DNA of 38,785 bases from Paracoccus sp. MKU1 (GCF_001447385.1 NZ_LLWQ01000203.1:1-38785), one strand, 5' to 3'; positions 24,278 to 32,733 are shown, counted from the stretch's first letter. The notes: generated by a model from the sequence alone, not told the origin. Translations and numbers: made by a program.

Positions 24278-24861
24278 TTATCCCATGCGCTCCGAGGCAT
24301 ATTCTCCCGGCGATGCGGGAAAGACGACGGCCTTGTTTCCGTTCAGGAAAACCCGGTGATGAATATGGGCATGAACCGCCCGAGCCAGCACCTGCGCCTC
24401 GACGTCGCGGCCAAGGCTGACATAATCGGCGGCACTTTGGGTATGGGTGACGCGGATGATGTCCTGTTCGATGATTGAGCCCTCGTCCAGGTCGGCGGTC
24501 ACGTAATGCGCCGTCGCCCCGCATCAGCCGGACCCCGCGCTCATAAGCCTGCTTGTAAGGATTGGCACCTTTGAAGCTGGGCAGGAAGGAATGGTGGATA
24601 TTGATGATCCGGCCCGATATTTCGCGGCACATCTGGTTCGACAGCACCTGCATGTAGCGTGCCAGCACGATCAGCTCGGCCCCGGTGTCACGGACCATCT
24701 GCATGATGGCAGCCTCGGCCTCTGGCTTGGTTTCAGGCGTGACGCGGATGCAGTGAAACGGTATATCCTCGTTCACGACCTGCCTCTGGTAATCGGTGTG
24801 ATTGGAGATCACCGCGACGATTTCAACGGGCAGCGCTCCGATGCGCGAACGATACAGAGTC
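24278..24861 (-). pseudogene. purU: Formyltetrahydrofolate deformylase, 5'-truncated and frameshifted
   Basis: PurU releases formate from 10-formyl-THF. The remaining part holds most of the formyltransferase-like catalytic domain: 'RIGALPVEIVAVISNHTDYQ', 'LARYMQVLSNQMCREISGRI', 'INIHHSFLPSFKGANPYKQ'. After a frame change it continues with '[19 protein letters not shown]' and ends '[12 protein letters not shown]'. One extra base (C at 24522) breaks the frame between 'YERGVRL' and 'GATAHYV'. The ACT domain and the first part of the catalytic domain are missing, cut where the IS5-type element begins (about 24862). The gene fits the folD/flavoprotein module but cannot make an intact enzyme as read. 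Confidence 0.85.
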
Positions 24862-26256
24862 GGTTCTGAACAACGCGATTATGCCGCGCACGACCTCCGC
24901 AGTAATGTATCATCTCCCCTGATAATGGCGCGGATGAAGCGGATGACGAAGGCCCAAAGAGCCCTGATATGGGCGAGGATCTTGCGGATGTTGTGGCCGC
25001 CGGCGCAGAGCACGGCGAAGATGGCATCCACGACCCTGCCCTTGAGGGGGCATCTGGCCAATCTGCTTTCTGATTTCATGTGCCCGATCTCGGGCTCGAT
25101 GGCGCTGCGTCGTTTGACGAGCTTCGCCAGCGCCGGGGTAATACCGCGCCGCTGACCACTGATCAGGACGCGGGTGGTCTCGACGCCATGGCCGCGATAC
25201 CCGCGGTCCACCACGACGAGGCTGGGTCTCGTATCGGTCAGGATCTCGACCTGCTCCAGCGCCGGTGCCAGGGTGTGACCATCATAGGGATTGCCCGGAA
25301 AGCTGCGGGCGCCAACCACGAAGCCGCCATCAAGAGTGGTCGCGAGGCTGACCTTGGTGCCGAATTCGTAGCGCACACGGGCCTTGCCTTTGGAGATGCA
25401 GTCGACCTCGGGCTCGTGCAGGGAATAGATCTTGTCGCGGCTCTTCGGCCCTTGCTCCAGCAGGGTTCAGACCAGCCAGAGCGCGTCCAGAACCCTTTCG
25501 CACAAGGGGCCTTGCGGGATTTCTTGCAGGTGCCGACGCAGATCACGGCGCACCCGCCCGACATAGCCCTTGAGCGGGCGCAGCACCTTACGCATGCGCT
25601 TGAACTGGCGGGCATGGGCGTAACGGCCGACCTGGGCGGCCAGGCGCGGCGCGAGCCGGCCGTAGCTTTGCCGAAGCTCGATCCCGGCCTTCTTTGCCAG
25701 GCCGACCAGCAGGGCACGGGCGCGCTCGTAGAGCCGGGCGTCCGTCGGATGGGCGATGTTCTTTTCCATTACGGTGGTATCGACCGCTACCCGTTTCAGG
25801 GCCTTGTCGGTGACGGCCCCCGAGCATCGCCCCGCTTCGATCGTCTGGATCAGCACCCATTCTACGCCTTCTTCGCCGATCCGCTTGCGCCAGCGCACCA
25901 GCGAGGACGGATCAATCGGCGGGCGATGTTGAAAGAACGTCTCGCCGGTGAAATGCTGATAATATGGGTTCTCCACCCAACGGGCGACCACCGCCTCGTC
26001 CGACAGCTTGAAGGCGTGCTGCAGATACATCAGCCCGGCGATCAGACGCGGAGAAGTCGCCGGGCGACCCGTCGTCGAGGGGAAGAACCCGGCCCATTCC
26101 CGTACGAAGAACGCCCAGTCGATCAGCGCCGCGAGCTTCACCAGCTCATGGCGTTGATCGATCATGTCCACCAGTCGGGGCGTAGAAGGTCATCCTGTTC
26201 GGGAGCGCGGGAATGGGGCTTCATTGGCGATCGGAACTTGCAGGGTTTCTGAAGCC
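24862..26256 (-). mobile_element. IS5-family insertion sequence
   Basis: The element contains one transposase frame with an internal stop. Candidate ends are GGTTCTGAAC (from 24862) and, on the other strand, GGCTTCAGAA (ending at 26256); they match only with a gap, so the borders are provisional. I see no target duplication. The genes on the two sides (purU and an SLC13 transporter) are both cut at the borders and are unrelated, which suggests a deletion or rearrangement at the element rather than simple insertion. Confidence 0.6.
24879..26171 (-). pseudogene. IS5-family DDE transposase with an in-frame stop
   Basis: The reading frame from ATG 26171 spans 430 codons and is broken by TGA at 25467-25469, after 'VLDALWLV'. 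Homology continues in the same frame ('TLLEQGPKSRDKIYSLHEPE'). The N-terminal DUF772-like region ('RLIAGLMYLQHAFKLSDEAV') precedes the DDE parts. Likely acidic residues are D in 'VDTTVMEKNI', D in 'VVVDRGYRGH' and E in 'IEPEIGHMKSE'. A single base change would explain the stop. As read, the enzyme would be inactive. Confidence 0.85.
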
Positions 26257-26340
26257 AGATTACGAAACCTTCCAATCCGATGCCAACAAAACAAACAGAT
26301 CATCTCATGAAATCAAAGCGCTGAGCCTTGGTCAGGAGCG
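26257..26340. other. AT-richer junction segment next to the IS5 element
   Basis: About 84 bp with clearly lower GC than either neighbour and no coding frame. It lies between the provisional IS end and the SLC13 fragment. It may be the true IS terminus or a trace of another element. Confidence 0.35.
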
Positions 26341-26690
26341 ACGATTTACACAACGGTGGCAATGACGAAGGCCGACAGCAGCGGCCAGATCAACTCGCTG
26401 CCCAGGGCCGCGAAAAGCTGCGCCTCGGACAGCACGCCGCCCAGAACCAGCGCCAGCACGGCAGCCAGCGCCACCAGCGATTCCGGCAGGCGCGTACCGA
26501 CCCAGCCAAGGATTGCGAGGCCCGAGACGGCCAGGGCAACCCGGCCCTCGGCCGAGAGCGTCTGGGGCAGGCCGGCCAGCAGCGGGATGGCGGCAGCCAG
26601 GACGGCGGAAGCCAGGACGGCGGCGGCAAGGTGGCGCCGGTTTGGCTGCGGCAGGGCGGCAAACGGGAACAGGCTGCGGGCGGTCTGGCG
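26341..26690 (-). pseudogene. SLC13/DASS anion transporter, N-terminal fragment
   Basis: A minus-strand frame encodes hydrophobic segments: 'HLAAAVLASAVLAAAIPLLA', then 'VALAVSGLAILGWVGTRLPE' directly followed by 'SLVALAAVLALVLGGVL', and finally 'LIWPLLSAFVIATVV', after which it meets a stop supplied by the junction DNA. The 'LPESLVAL...ELIWPLLSAF' order is that of SLC13/DASS permeases for dicarboxylates or sulfate. Roughly the first 110 residues are left. An AGGAGAA ribosome site (26691-26697) precedes the frame, but no standard start codon sits at the right distance. The fragment follows the anti-sigma gene on the same strand. Confidence 0.55.
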
Positions 26691-26735
26691 TTCTCCTGTG
26701 CATTTCCATGACAGGATTACGACAACCCCGGCGGG

Positions 26736-27467
26736 TTATTCCCGCAGCATCGCCGCTTCCTCCTCGGGCGTCAGCGGGTCGGCTGCACCGATGGCGGCCA
26801 GCGCCGCGTCTATGGACCCCTCGCCCGAGGCCGGGCGATAGTCCGCACCGCCTTGCTGCGCGGTCGCGGCAAAGCGTTCCTGCCAGCCATCGCCTTCGCG
26901 GCAGGCCAGCACGATGCGCAGCACCTCGTCCCGCGCGGTCTCGTATTCGCGGCAAAGCCTGCCGTCCGAGGCGCGGAAGGACGCGATCATGGCCAGCTCG
27001 CCGCCATCCTCCAGCGGCCGGACCTGGCCCGAGGGCAGGCTGTCCAGCGCCGCCAGCTCCGCCGCGCCGATCCCCGGCGCGGGGACCTCCGTCCATTGCC
27101 ACCAGCCAAGCCCCAGCGCGACGACGGCGGCCGAGGCCGCCGCGGCCAGCCAGGGCCTGCGGTTGAGATTGGCGGGACGCCGCGCTTCCGGCACCGGACG
27201 GGGCGCGGGGGCGGCGGCGGCGCGGATCATCGCGGCCAGCGGGTCCTCGCCGGTGGCGTCCTTGCGCAAGCCCCCCAGCAGGCGCCGCGTCTCCTCAAAG
27301 CGATGCAGGCGGGCCTGCAACGCGGGATCGCCCGCGACGGCACGCCGGATCTCATCCGCGCGGGCGGGGTCCAGCTCGCCATCGGCCAGTGCCATCAGGG
27401 TTTCGTCGTCGATCTGCATCGCCCCATCCTTGTCGCGGTCCTGCCCCGAATACGCCCCCGGCGTCAT
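26736..27467 (-). CDS. Anti-sigma factor (transmembrane, RsiW-like)
   Basis: This protein of up to 243 residues starts with a cytoplasmic sigma-binding domain ('DDETLMALADGELDPARADE'), followed by a single membrane segment ('WLAAAASAAVVALGLGWWQW', about residue 105-125) and a periplasmic part. The Cys/His pair of zinc-binding anti-sigma factors is not seen. It sits directly after the ECF sigma gene, and ATGA overlap (27464-27467) supports the start at 27467; ATG 27419, right at the conserved domain, is the alternative. It would hold the sigma factor at the membrane until a signal releases it. Confidence 0.82.
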   Translation of the reverse strand: MTPGAYSGQDRDKDGAMQIDDETLMALADGELDPARADEIRRAVAGDPALQARLHRFEETRRLLGGLRKDATGEDPLAAMIRAAAAPAPRPVPEARRPANLNRRPWLAAAASAAVVALGLGWWQWTEVPAPGIGAAELAALDSLPSGQVRPLEDGGELAMIASFRASDGRLCREYETARDEVLRIVLACREGDGWQERFAATAQQGGADYRPASGEGSIDAALAAIGAADPLTPEEEAAMLRE

Positions 27468-27955
27468 CTTATTCCCAACCTTTCCGAAAGGGCCAGCCGC
27501 GCGCGCGACAGGCGGCTCATCACCGTGCCCATGGGAATGTCCAGGATCCGCGCCGTCTCGGCATAGCTCATCTCCTCGACGCAGACGAGGTGCAGGATCT
27601 CGCGCTGGTCGGGGGGCAGTTCGGCCATCGCCGCCTCGACGCTTTGCAGCATCAGCCGCGCTTCCAGCCCCGGTCCGGGATCGGTCGGCAGGGCCTCGGG
27701 GATCTCATGGATGTCGATCTTGGTGCCTTCCCGGCGCTGGCGGCGGGTCTGGTCGATGAAGGCGTTGCGCATGATGCGGAACAGCCAGGGCTCCAGCCGC
27801 TGCGCCCGGTCGAAGCTGGCCGCGTTGGCGATGGCGCGCTCGACCGTTTGCTGCACCAGGTCGTCGGCCTGATCGCCGCGCCGGGTCAGCGACAGGGCAT
27901 AGCACCGCAGGTTGGGCAGCAATGCGATCATGGCCTCGCCGAAGCCTGCGTCCAT
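27464..27955 (-). CDS. ECF-type RNA polymerase sigma factor
   Basis: This 163-residue protein has the ECF sigma pair of domains. Region 2 is near the N terminus ('LPNLRCYALSLTRRGDQADD', 'WLFRIMRNAFIDQTRR') and region 4 near the C terminus ('LPPDQREILHLVCVEEMSYA', 'IPMGTVMSRLSRARLAL'). It would direct RNA polymerase to a small regulon. It overlaps the anti-sigma gene by 4 bp and is divergent from a secreted-protein fragment that has an ECF-like promoter, so that gene is the likely target. Confidence 0.93.
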   Translation of the reverse strand: MDAGFGEAMIALLPNLRCYALSLTRRGDQADDLVQQTVERAIANAASFDRAQRLEPWLFRIMRNAFIDQTRRQRREGTKIDIHEIPEALPTDPGPGLEARLMLQSVEAAMAELPPDQREILHLVCVEEMSYAETARILDIPMGTVMSRLSRARLALSERLGIR

Positions 27956-27993
27956 TCACCCTCTCCACGGCGTCGGAAAATTGACCAGAGCAG

Positions 27994-28018
27994 GGAATAA
28001 TGGAATCTGCAATGCGTA
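27994..28018 (+). promoter_or_regulatory. ECF-type promoter candidate
   Basis: GGAAT (27994-27998), a 16-bp spacer and CGTA (28015-28018) match the general ECF pattern of GGAAC-like -35 and CGT-like -10 elements. It points towards the secreted-protein fragment and lies 40 bp before it, in the 100-bp gap beside the sigma gene. Confidence 0.45.
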
Positions 28019-28055
28019 GAAAGTCCCGAAGCCGCCTCATAGCAAGGTGATGCCG

Positions 28056-28360
28056 ATGCGCCTGCTATTGTTGCTGTCCCTGATCCTGGCTGTTCTGCTG
28101 GCCGACAGGCGCCCCCAAGCGACCGGCTGGGGGATATCCGCCGCATGGGCGGATGACGACGACGACGCGCCGGTCCGACGACGCGCGCCACGGGTCCAGC
28201 CCGCGCCCCTGCCCACGCGCACCCCGAACGAGGTCATTGCGCCCGGGGCTCCTTCCCCGGCCCTTCTGCCCTTCTGGGCGGTCATCGACCAAGCTCGTTC
28301 CCTCATCATGACGCTGAATTCCTTGTCGTCGTTTGCACGACGCAACCATCCGGTAGTGGG
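28056..28360 (+). pseudogene. N-terminal fragment of a secreted, Asp-rich protein (possibly S8 protease)
   Basis: From ATG 28056 (AAGG at 28044) the frame gives a signal peptide ('MRLLLLLSLILAVLLA'), then 'WADDDDDAPVRRRAP' and 'PLPTRTPNEVIAPG'. In Rhodobacterales, S8 serine peptidases next to an ECF sigma gene often begin with a signal peptide, an Asp-rich patch, basic residues and 'PxEVVA'; that link is from memory. No protease domain follows, and the frame runs into the 3' end of the convergent alcohol dehydrogenase. The rest of the gene has probably been deleted. The 3' limit given is approximate. Confidence 0.4.
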
Positions 28361-28462
28361 CGGCGCATCGGCGGCGATGATCCCGACTTCGTCGCAGGGG
28401 CTGCGTTTGCGAAGGCAGGGACGGGCACAGCTCCCGGAGGATCGCGGGGCCGCGCGATATAT

Positions 28463-29608
28463 TCACATGCAGCTTTCAAACAGCGCGCGGGTGTTTTCGC
28501 GCGTCATCTCGACGGGGTTGCCGCCGCAGCTCGGGTCCTCCAGCGCCATCTCGGTCAATTCGTCCAAACGTTCGGGCTGGACCCCCAGCCGGGTCAGGTT
28601 CTGGGGGATGGCGAGCGCGCTGCGCAGTTGGATCACCCGTGCGCGGAAGCCGGCGAAGCCGCCCTTGATACCAAGATAATCGGCGGCGCGGGCAAGCCGG
28701 TCCTCGATGGCGGGTCGGTTGAAGTCCAGCACCATCGGCATGACCACCGCATTCGTGGTGCCGTGATGGGTGCCGTAGACCGCGCCGACCGGATGGCTCA
28801 GGCTGTGGATCGCGCCCAGCCCCTTCTGGAAGGCGACGGCACCCATGGCGGCGGCGCTCATCATGTGCGCGCGGGCCTCGAGGTCGTCGGGCGTGGCATA
28901 GGCGCGGGGCAGGTATTCGTTGACCAGCCGCAGCCCCTCAAGCGCGATGCCCTGCGACATGGGGTGGTAATGGGGCGAGCAGAACGCTTCGAGGCAATGG
29001 GCGAAGGCATCCATGCCGGTGCCGGCGGTGATGAATTTCGGCATGCCCACGGTCAGTTCGGGGTCGCAGATCGTCACGGCAGGCATCAGCCTGGGGTGGA
29101 AGATGATCTTCTTCTTGTGCGTGGCCGAGTTCGTCAGGACCCCGGCGCGCCCGACCTCGGAGCCCGTGCCCGCCGTCGTCGGCACGGCAATGATGGGCGC
29201 GATCTTGCCGACATCCGCGCGGGTCCACCAGTCGCCGATATCCTCCAGGTCCCAAACGGATACGGTCTGGCCCGCCATCAGCGCGATCATCTTGCCCAGG
29301 TCCAGCGCCGAGCCGCCGCCAAAGCAGATCACACCGTCATGTCCACCGGCTTTGTAGGCGGCGATGCCGGCCTCCATATTGCCTTCGTGCGGGTTCGGAT
29401 CGACCTCGGAAAAGACCGCGCGGCCAAGGCCGGAGGCATCCAGAATATCCAGGGCCTGCCCGGTTATGGGCAGGCTCGCCAGTGCCTTGTCGGTCACCAG
29501 CAGGGGGCGCGCGATGCCTGCGGCCTTGCAATGCTCGGCCAGTTCGGCGACGCGGCCCGCGCCGAATTTGATGGTGGTCGGATAGGACCAGTTCGCACGA
29601 AGCGTCAT
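28463..29608 (-). CDS. Iron-containing alcohol dehydrogenase
   Basis: This 381-residue group III (Fe-ADH) enzyme has the NAD-binding 'GVICFGGGSALDLGKMIAL' (about 90-110). The metal-binding motifs 'GTGMDAFAHCLEAF' and 'AIHSLSHPVGAVYGTHHGTT' are also present and supply the Asp/His ligands. It oxidises an alcohol to an aldehyde with NAD+. Its ATG at 29608 overlaps the aldehyde dehydrogenase stop (TAATG), so they are translationally coupled. With the glutamine-synthetase-like ligase it could oxidise a gamma-glutamyl amino alcohol; this is inference. Confidence 0.93.
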   Translation of the reverse strand: MTLRANWSYPTTIKFGAGRVAELAEHCKAAGIARPLLVTDKALASLPITGQALDILDASGLGRAVFSEVDPNPHEGNMEAGIAAYKAGGHDGVICFGGGSALDLGKMIALMAGQTVSVWDLEDIGDWWTRADVGKIAPIIAVPTTAGTGSEVGRAGVLTNSATHKKKIIFHPRLMPAVTICDPELTVGMPKFITAGTGMDAFAHCLEAFCSPHYHPMSQGIALEGLRLVNEYLPRAYATPDDLEARAHMMSAAAMGAVAFQKGLGAIHSLSHPVGAVYGTHHGTTNAVVMPMVLDFNRPAIEDRLARAADYLGIKGGFAGFRARVIQLRSALAIPQNLTRLGVQPERLDELTEMALEDPSCGGNPVEMTRENTRALFESCM

Positions 29609-30993
29609 TACGTCACCTTTTTCAGATGGTAGGATTTCGGCCGCGTCACGGCCAGATAGCCAAGGCCCGACAGCGCCGCGCCGCGTCCGGTGTCCTTGCA
29701 GCCGGTCCAGCACAGCGCCGGGTCCAGGTAGTCGCAGCGGTTCATGTAGACGGTGCCGGTTTCAAGCCGGCTGCCGATCCGGGCGGCGGCATCGGCATCG
29801 GCGGTCCAGATCGAGGCGGTCAGCCCATAGTCGCAATCGTTCATCAGCCGGATCGCCTCGGCGTCGTCGCGAACCGGCATGATGCCGACGACGGGGCCGA
29901 AGCTTTCCTCTCGCATCACGCGCATATCGTGGGTCACGTCGACCAGCACCTGCGGCGCAAGATAGGCGCCGCCATCATCGGCGGGAAAGGTCGCCGGATC
30001 GATCAGCGGCCTTGCCCCCTGCCCCACGGCCTCGGCGACCTGCGCGCGGACCAGATCGGCAAAGCGCCGGTGCGCCATCGGCCCCATCGTCGTATCCGGG
30101 TCGTGGGGATCGCCCAGCCTCTGCGCGTTCACCCAATCGACGGCCTTGGCCACGAAGGCGTCAAAGAGGCTTTCGTGGACATAGATCCGCTCGATCCCGC
30201 AGCAGCACTGGCCGCTGTTGAACATGGCGCCGTCCATCAGCCCGTCCACCGCCGCGTCCAGATCGGCATCGGCGCGGACATAGCCGGGATCCTTGCCGCC
30301 CAGTTCCAGCCCGGTCGCGGTAAAGGTCCCCGCGGCGGCCCGCTCGATCGCACGCCCACCGGCGACCGAGCCCGTAAAGTTCACGAAGCCGAAGCTGCGC
30401 TCGGCGATCAGCGCCTCGGTCGTTTCGTGGTCCAGGACGACATTCTGCATCACGTCGGCGGGAACGCCGCCCCGATGCAGCGCCTCGGCCAGGCGCTCGC
30501 CTGCCAGCAGGGTCTGGCTCGCATGTTTCAGGATCACGGCATTGCCGGCGACCAAGGCGGGCACGACCGTGTTGACGGCGGTCAGGAAAGGATAGTTCCA
30601 GGGCGCGATGACAAAGACCACGCCCACCGGCTCGCGCCGGATCTCGCGCGCGAAATGATCGCTGTCTTCGACCACGGTCGGGGCAAGGGCCTGGGCCGCG
30701 ATCTTCATCATATGGTCGGCGCGTTCGTTGACGCCGCCGAATTCGCCGCCGTAGCGGATCGGGCGACCCATCTGATCGGCCAGTTCGGGCACTATTCTGT
30801 CCTTCATGCCGTTCAGCGCCTCGATCCCGGCGCGGATGCGGTCGATCCGTGCGTCCAGCGGCAGCGCGGCCCATCCGGGCTGGGCGGTACGGGCGCGGGC
30901 AACGGCGGCACGCGCGTCCTCGATGCCCAAGGTCTGCCTTTCGACAAGGGTCTTGCCGGTGGCGGGCGATATCAGGGCGATGGTCTTGCTCAT
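29608..30993 (-). CDS. NAD(P)-dependent aldehyde dehydrogenase
   Basis: This 461-residue aldehyde dehydrogenase has 'VIAPWNYPFLTAVNTVVPAL' (cofactor domain), the catalytic Glu in 'LELGGKDPGYV' and the catalytic Cys in 'FNSGQCCCGIERIYV'. It also has the oligomerisation-end motif 'SGLGYLAVTRPKSYH'. It would oxidise the aldehyde made by the adjacent alcohol dehydrogenase to an acid. The ATG at 30993 has a GAGGAAG ribosome site. It lies 37 bp after the ligase gene in the same operon. The substrate is not set by the sequence; semialdehydes or gamma-glutamyl aldehydes are likely. Confidence 0.93.
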   Translation of the reverse strand: MSKTIALISPATGKTLVERQTLGIEDARAAVARARTAQPGWAALPLDARIDRIRAGIEALNGMKDRIVPELADQMGRPIRYGGEFGGVNERADHMMKIAAQALAPTVVEDSDHFAREIRREPVGVVFVIAPWNYPFLTAVNTVVPALVAGNAVILKHASQTLLAGERLAEALHRGGVPADVMQNVVLDHETTEALIAERSFGFVNFTGSVAGGRAIERAAAGTFTATGLELGGKDPGYVRADADLDAAVDGLMDGAMFNSGQCCCGIERIYVHESLFDAFVAKAVDWVNAQRLGDPHDPDTTMGPMAHRRFADLVRAQVAEAVGQGARPLIDPATFPADDGGAYLAPQVLVDVTHDMRVMREESFGPVVGIMPVRDDAEAIRLMNDCDYGLTASIWTADADAAARIGSRLETGTVYMNRCDYLDPALCWTGCKDTGRGAALSGLGYLAVTRPKSYHLKKVT

Positions 30994-31030
30994 CTCTTCC
31001 TCGTATTGACGGAGGTTCCGGCGGATCGTG

Positions 31031-32392
31031 TCAGGCGCGCTCGAACCCGCGGGCCAGTTCCCAATCAGTGACGGCGCGGTTGAATTCCTCGACTTCCCAA
31101 CGGGCGGCGTGGACATAGTGATCGATGACCCCGTCGCCCATCGCCGCGCGCAACATAGCCGAACCATCCAGGGCATCGGCGGCCTCATGCAGGGTCTTGG
31201 GCACCTGCCGGACATCCTGGGCCGCATAGGCGTCGCCGGTGAATTCCGGCTCCAGCGCCAGTTTCCGCTCGATCCCCTCCAGACCGGCGGCAAGCAGCGC
31301 GGCGCAGGCCAGATAGGGGTTCAGGTCCGATCCGCCGATCCGGCATTCGATGCGCACGCCCCTGGTGCTGTCGCCGCAAACGCGGAAGCCGGCAGTGCGG
31401 TTGTCCACCGACCAGATCGCGTTCGTCGGCGCGAAAAGGCCGGTCACGAAACGCTTGTAGCTGTTGACATAGGGGGCAAGAAAAAAGGTCAGCGCGCGCG
31501 CATGTTCCAACTGGCCCGCCATGTAGTGTCGCATCAGGTCGGACATGCCATGCTGGGCATTCCCGTCGAAAAAGGCATTCTCGCCATCCCTGAACAGGGA
31601 TTGGTGCACATGGCTGGACGAGCCCGCCTGGCCATGCGCGACTTTCGCAAGGAAAGTGGCCGAGAGGCCGTGCCTGCTCGCGATCTCCTTGGTCGCAGCC
31701 TTGACCAAGACATGCATGTCCGAAGTATCCAGGGCATCCGAATATCTGACATTGATCTCGTGCTGGCCGGCGTTGGCTTCACCCTTCGAATTCTCGACCG
31801 GGATGCCGGCGCCGTAAAGACCGTTGCGCAGATCCCGCATCACGGGCTCCTCTGCGAAGGTGCCGCCGAGGGCATAATCGACATTGTGGCGTGCGGTCGG
31901 GACAAGGCAGCGATAGCCGCTGTCGAAGTGATGCTTGAAGGATTGCTCGAACAGGTAGAATTCAAGCTCGGTCGCCATCATCGGCTGGAAACCCAGCACG
32001 GCGGCGCGTTCGACCTGCCGGCGCAACACGCTGCGCGGGGCGTGGGGAACCAGTTCGTGGGTCTTGTGGTCGTAGAGATCGCACATGCACAGCGCGGTTC
32101 CCGCCGCCCACGGCAGGCGGCGCAGGGTCGAAAGGTCCGGCTTCATCACATAGTCGCCGTAACCCGCCGCCCAGCTTGCCGCCGCATAGCCCGGCACGGT
32201 GTTCATCTCCAGATCGGTCGCCAGCAGGTAGTTGCAGCAATGCGTCTCGTCATGGTTCTCGAGAAAATGGGCCGCGTGGAAGCGCTTGCCCATCAAACGG
32301 CCCTGCATATCGACCAGCGCGACGATCACGGTGTCGATTTCGCCGGCTTGGACCGCCTGCTTGAGGTTTTTCAAGGAAAGGTTGGCAGGCAT
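31031..32392 (-). CDS. Glutamine-synthetase-like gamma-glutamyl-amine ligase
   Basis: This 453-residue protein has the glutamine synthetase fold but belongs with PuuA/IpuC-type ligases that join glutamate to amines. Active-site parts include 'MATELEFYLFEQ', 'EANAGQHEINVRYSDALDTS', 'SSSHVHQSLF' and 'RIECRIGGSDLNPYLACAAL'. The adenylylation loop of nitrogen-regulated GlnA is not evident. It would use ATP to make a gamma-glutamylamide from an amine or amino alcohol. The start at 32392 (GGAG upstream) was preferred to an in-frame ATG at 32449. It leads an operon with an aldehyde and an alcohol dehydrogenase. Confidence 0.9.
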   Translation of the reverse strand: MPANLSLKNLKQAVQAGEIDTVIVALVDMQGRLMGKRFHAAHFLENHDETHCCNYLLATDLEMNTVPGYAAASWAAGYGDYVMKPDLSTLRRLPWAAGTALCMCDLYDHKTHELVPHAPRSVLRRQVERAAVLGFQPMMATELEFYLFEQSFKHHFDSGYRCLVPTARHNVDYALGGTFAEEPVMRDLRNGLYGAGIPVENSKGEANAGQHEINVRYSDALDTSDMHVLVKAATKEIASRHGLSATFLAKVAHGQAGSSSHVHQSLFRDGENAFFDGNAQHGMSDLMRHYMAGQLEHARALTFFLAPYVNSYKRFVTGLFAPTNAIWSVDNRTAGFRVCGDSTRGVRIECRIGGSDLNPYLACAALLAAGLEGIERKLALEPEFTGDAYAAQDVRQVPKTLHEAADALDGSAMLRAAMGDGVIDHYVHAARWEVEEFNRAVTDWELARGFERA

Positions 32393-32445
32393 GAGTGACT
32401 CCGGTGTGGAGGGCGCATCATCGCGGATGCGCCCAGTCGCAGTGA

Positions 32446-32679
32446 TCATGAATAGCGATAGGCTGAACCTGCCTTCTCCATCGCTTCGTTGTATTCCTTG
32501 CTCTGGGCGACGACGCGGACCTTGACCTCGGATTCCGCGGCGATCTCGTCCCAGGGCTTCTTGGCGGCTTCCTCGACGGTGGCCCATTCCTCGGCGGTAA
32601 TCGTCGACAGTTGCATCTTGTCGCCGCCGACCGCTGCTTTCCGCGTGATCGATCTGGAAAAGGATGCAGGATCAGACAT
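32446..32679 (-). pseudogene. C-terminal remnant of a TRAP dctP gene
   Basis: The minus-strand frame ends with 'ITAEEWATVEEAAKKPWDEI', then AAESEVKVR, and 'KEYNEAMEKAGSAYRYS'. This is the last helix region of DctP-type binding proteins (usual form '...WDEIAAESEVKA...KEYN..MEKAG.PYRY'). About 56 residues of DctP are left, fused to a short unrelated N-terminal stretch starting at ATG 32679. It lies between the divergent promoter and the ligase gene. It may still be translated as a 77-residue peptide but cannot bind solute. Confidence 0.6.
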
Positions 32680-32733
32680 GCGCGCGCTCCATTGCTGCTC
32701 AGGTTGAAGCAGCCGGGGCGGGTCTGTCAATTA

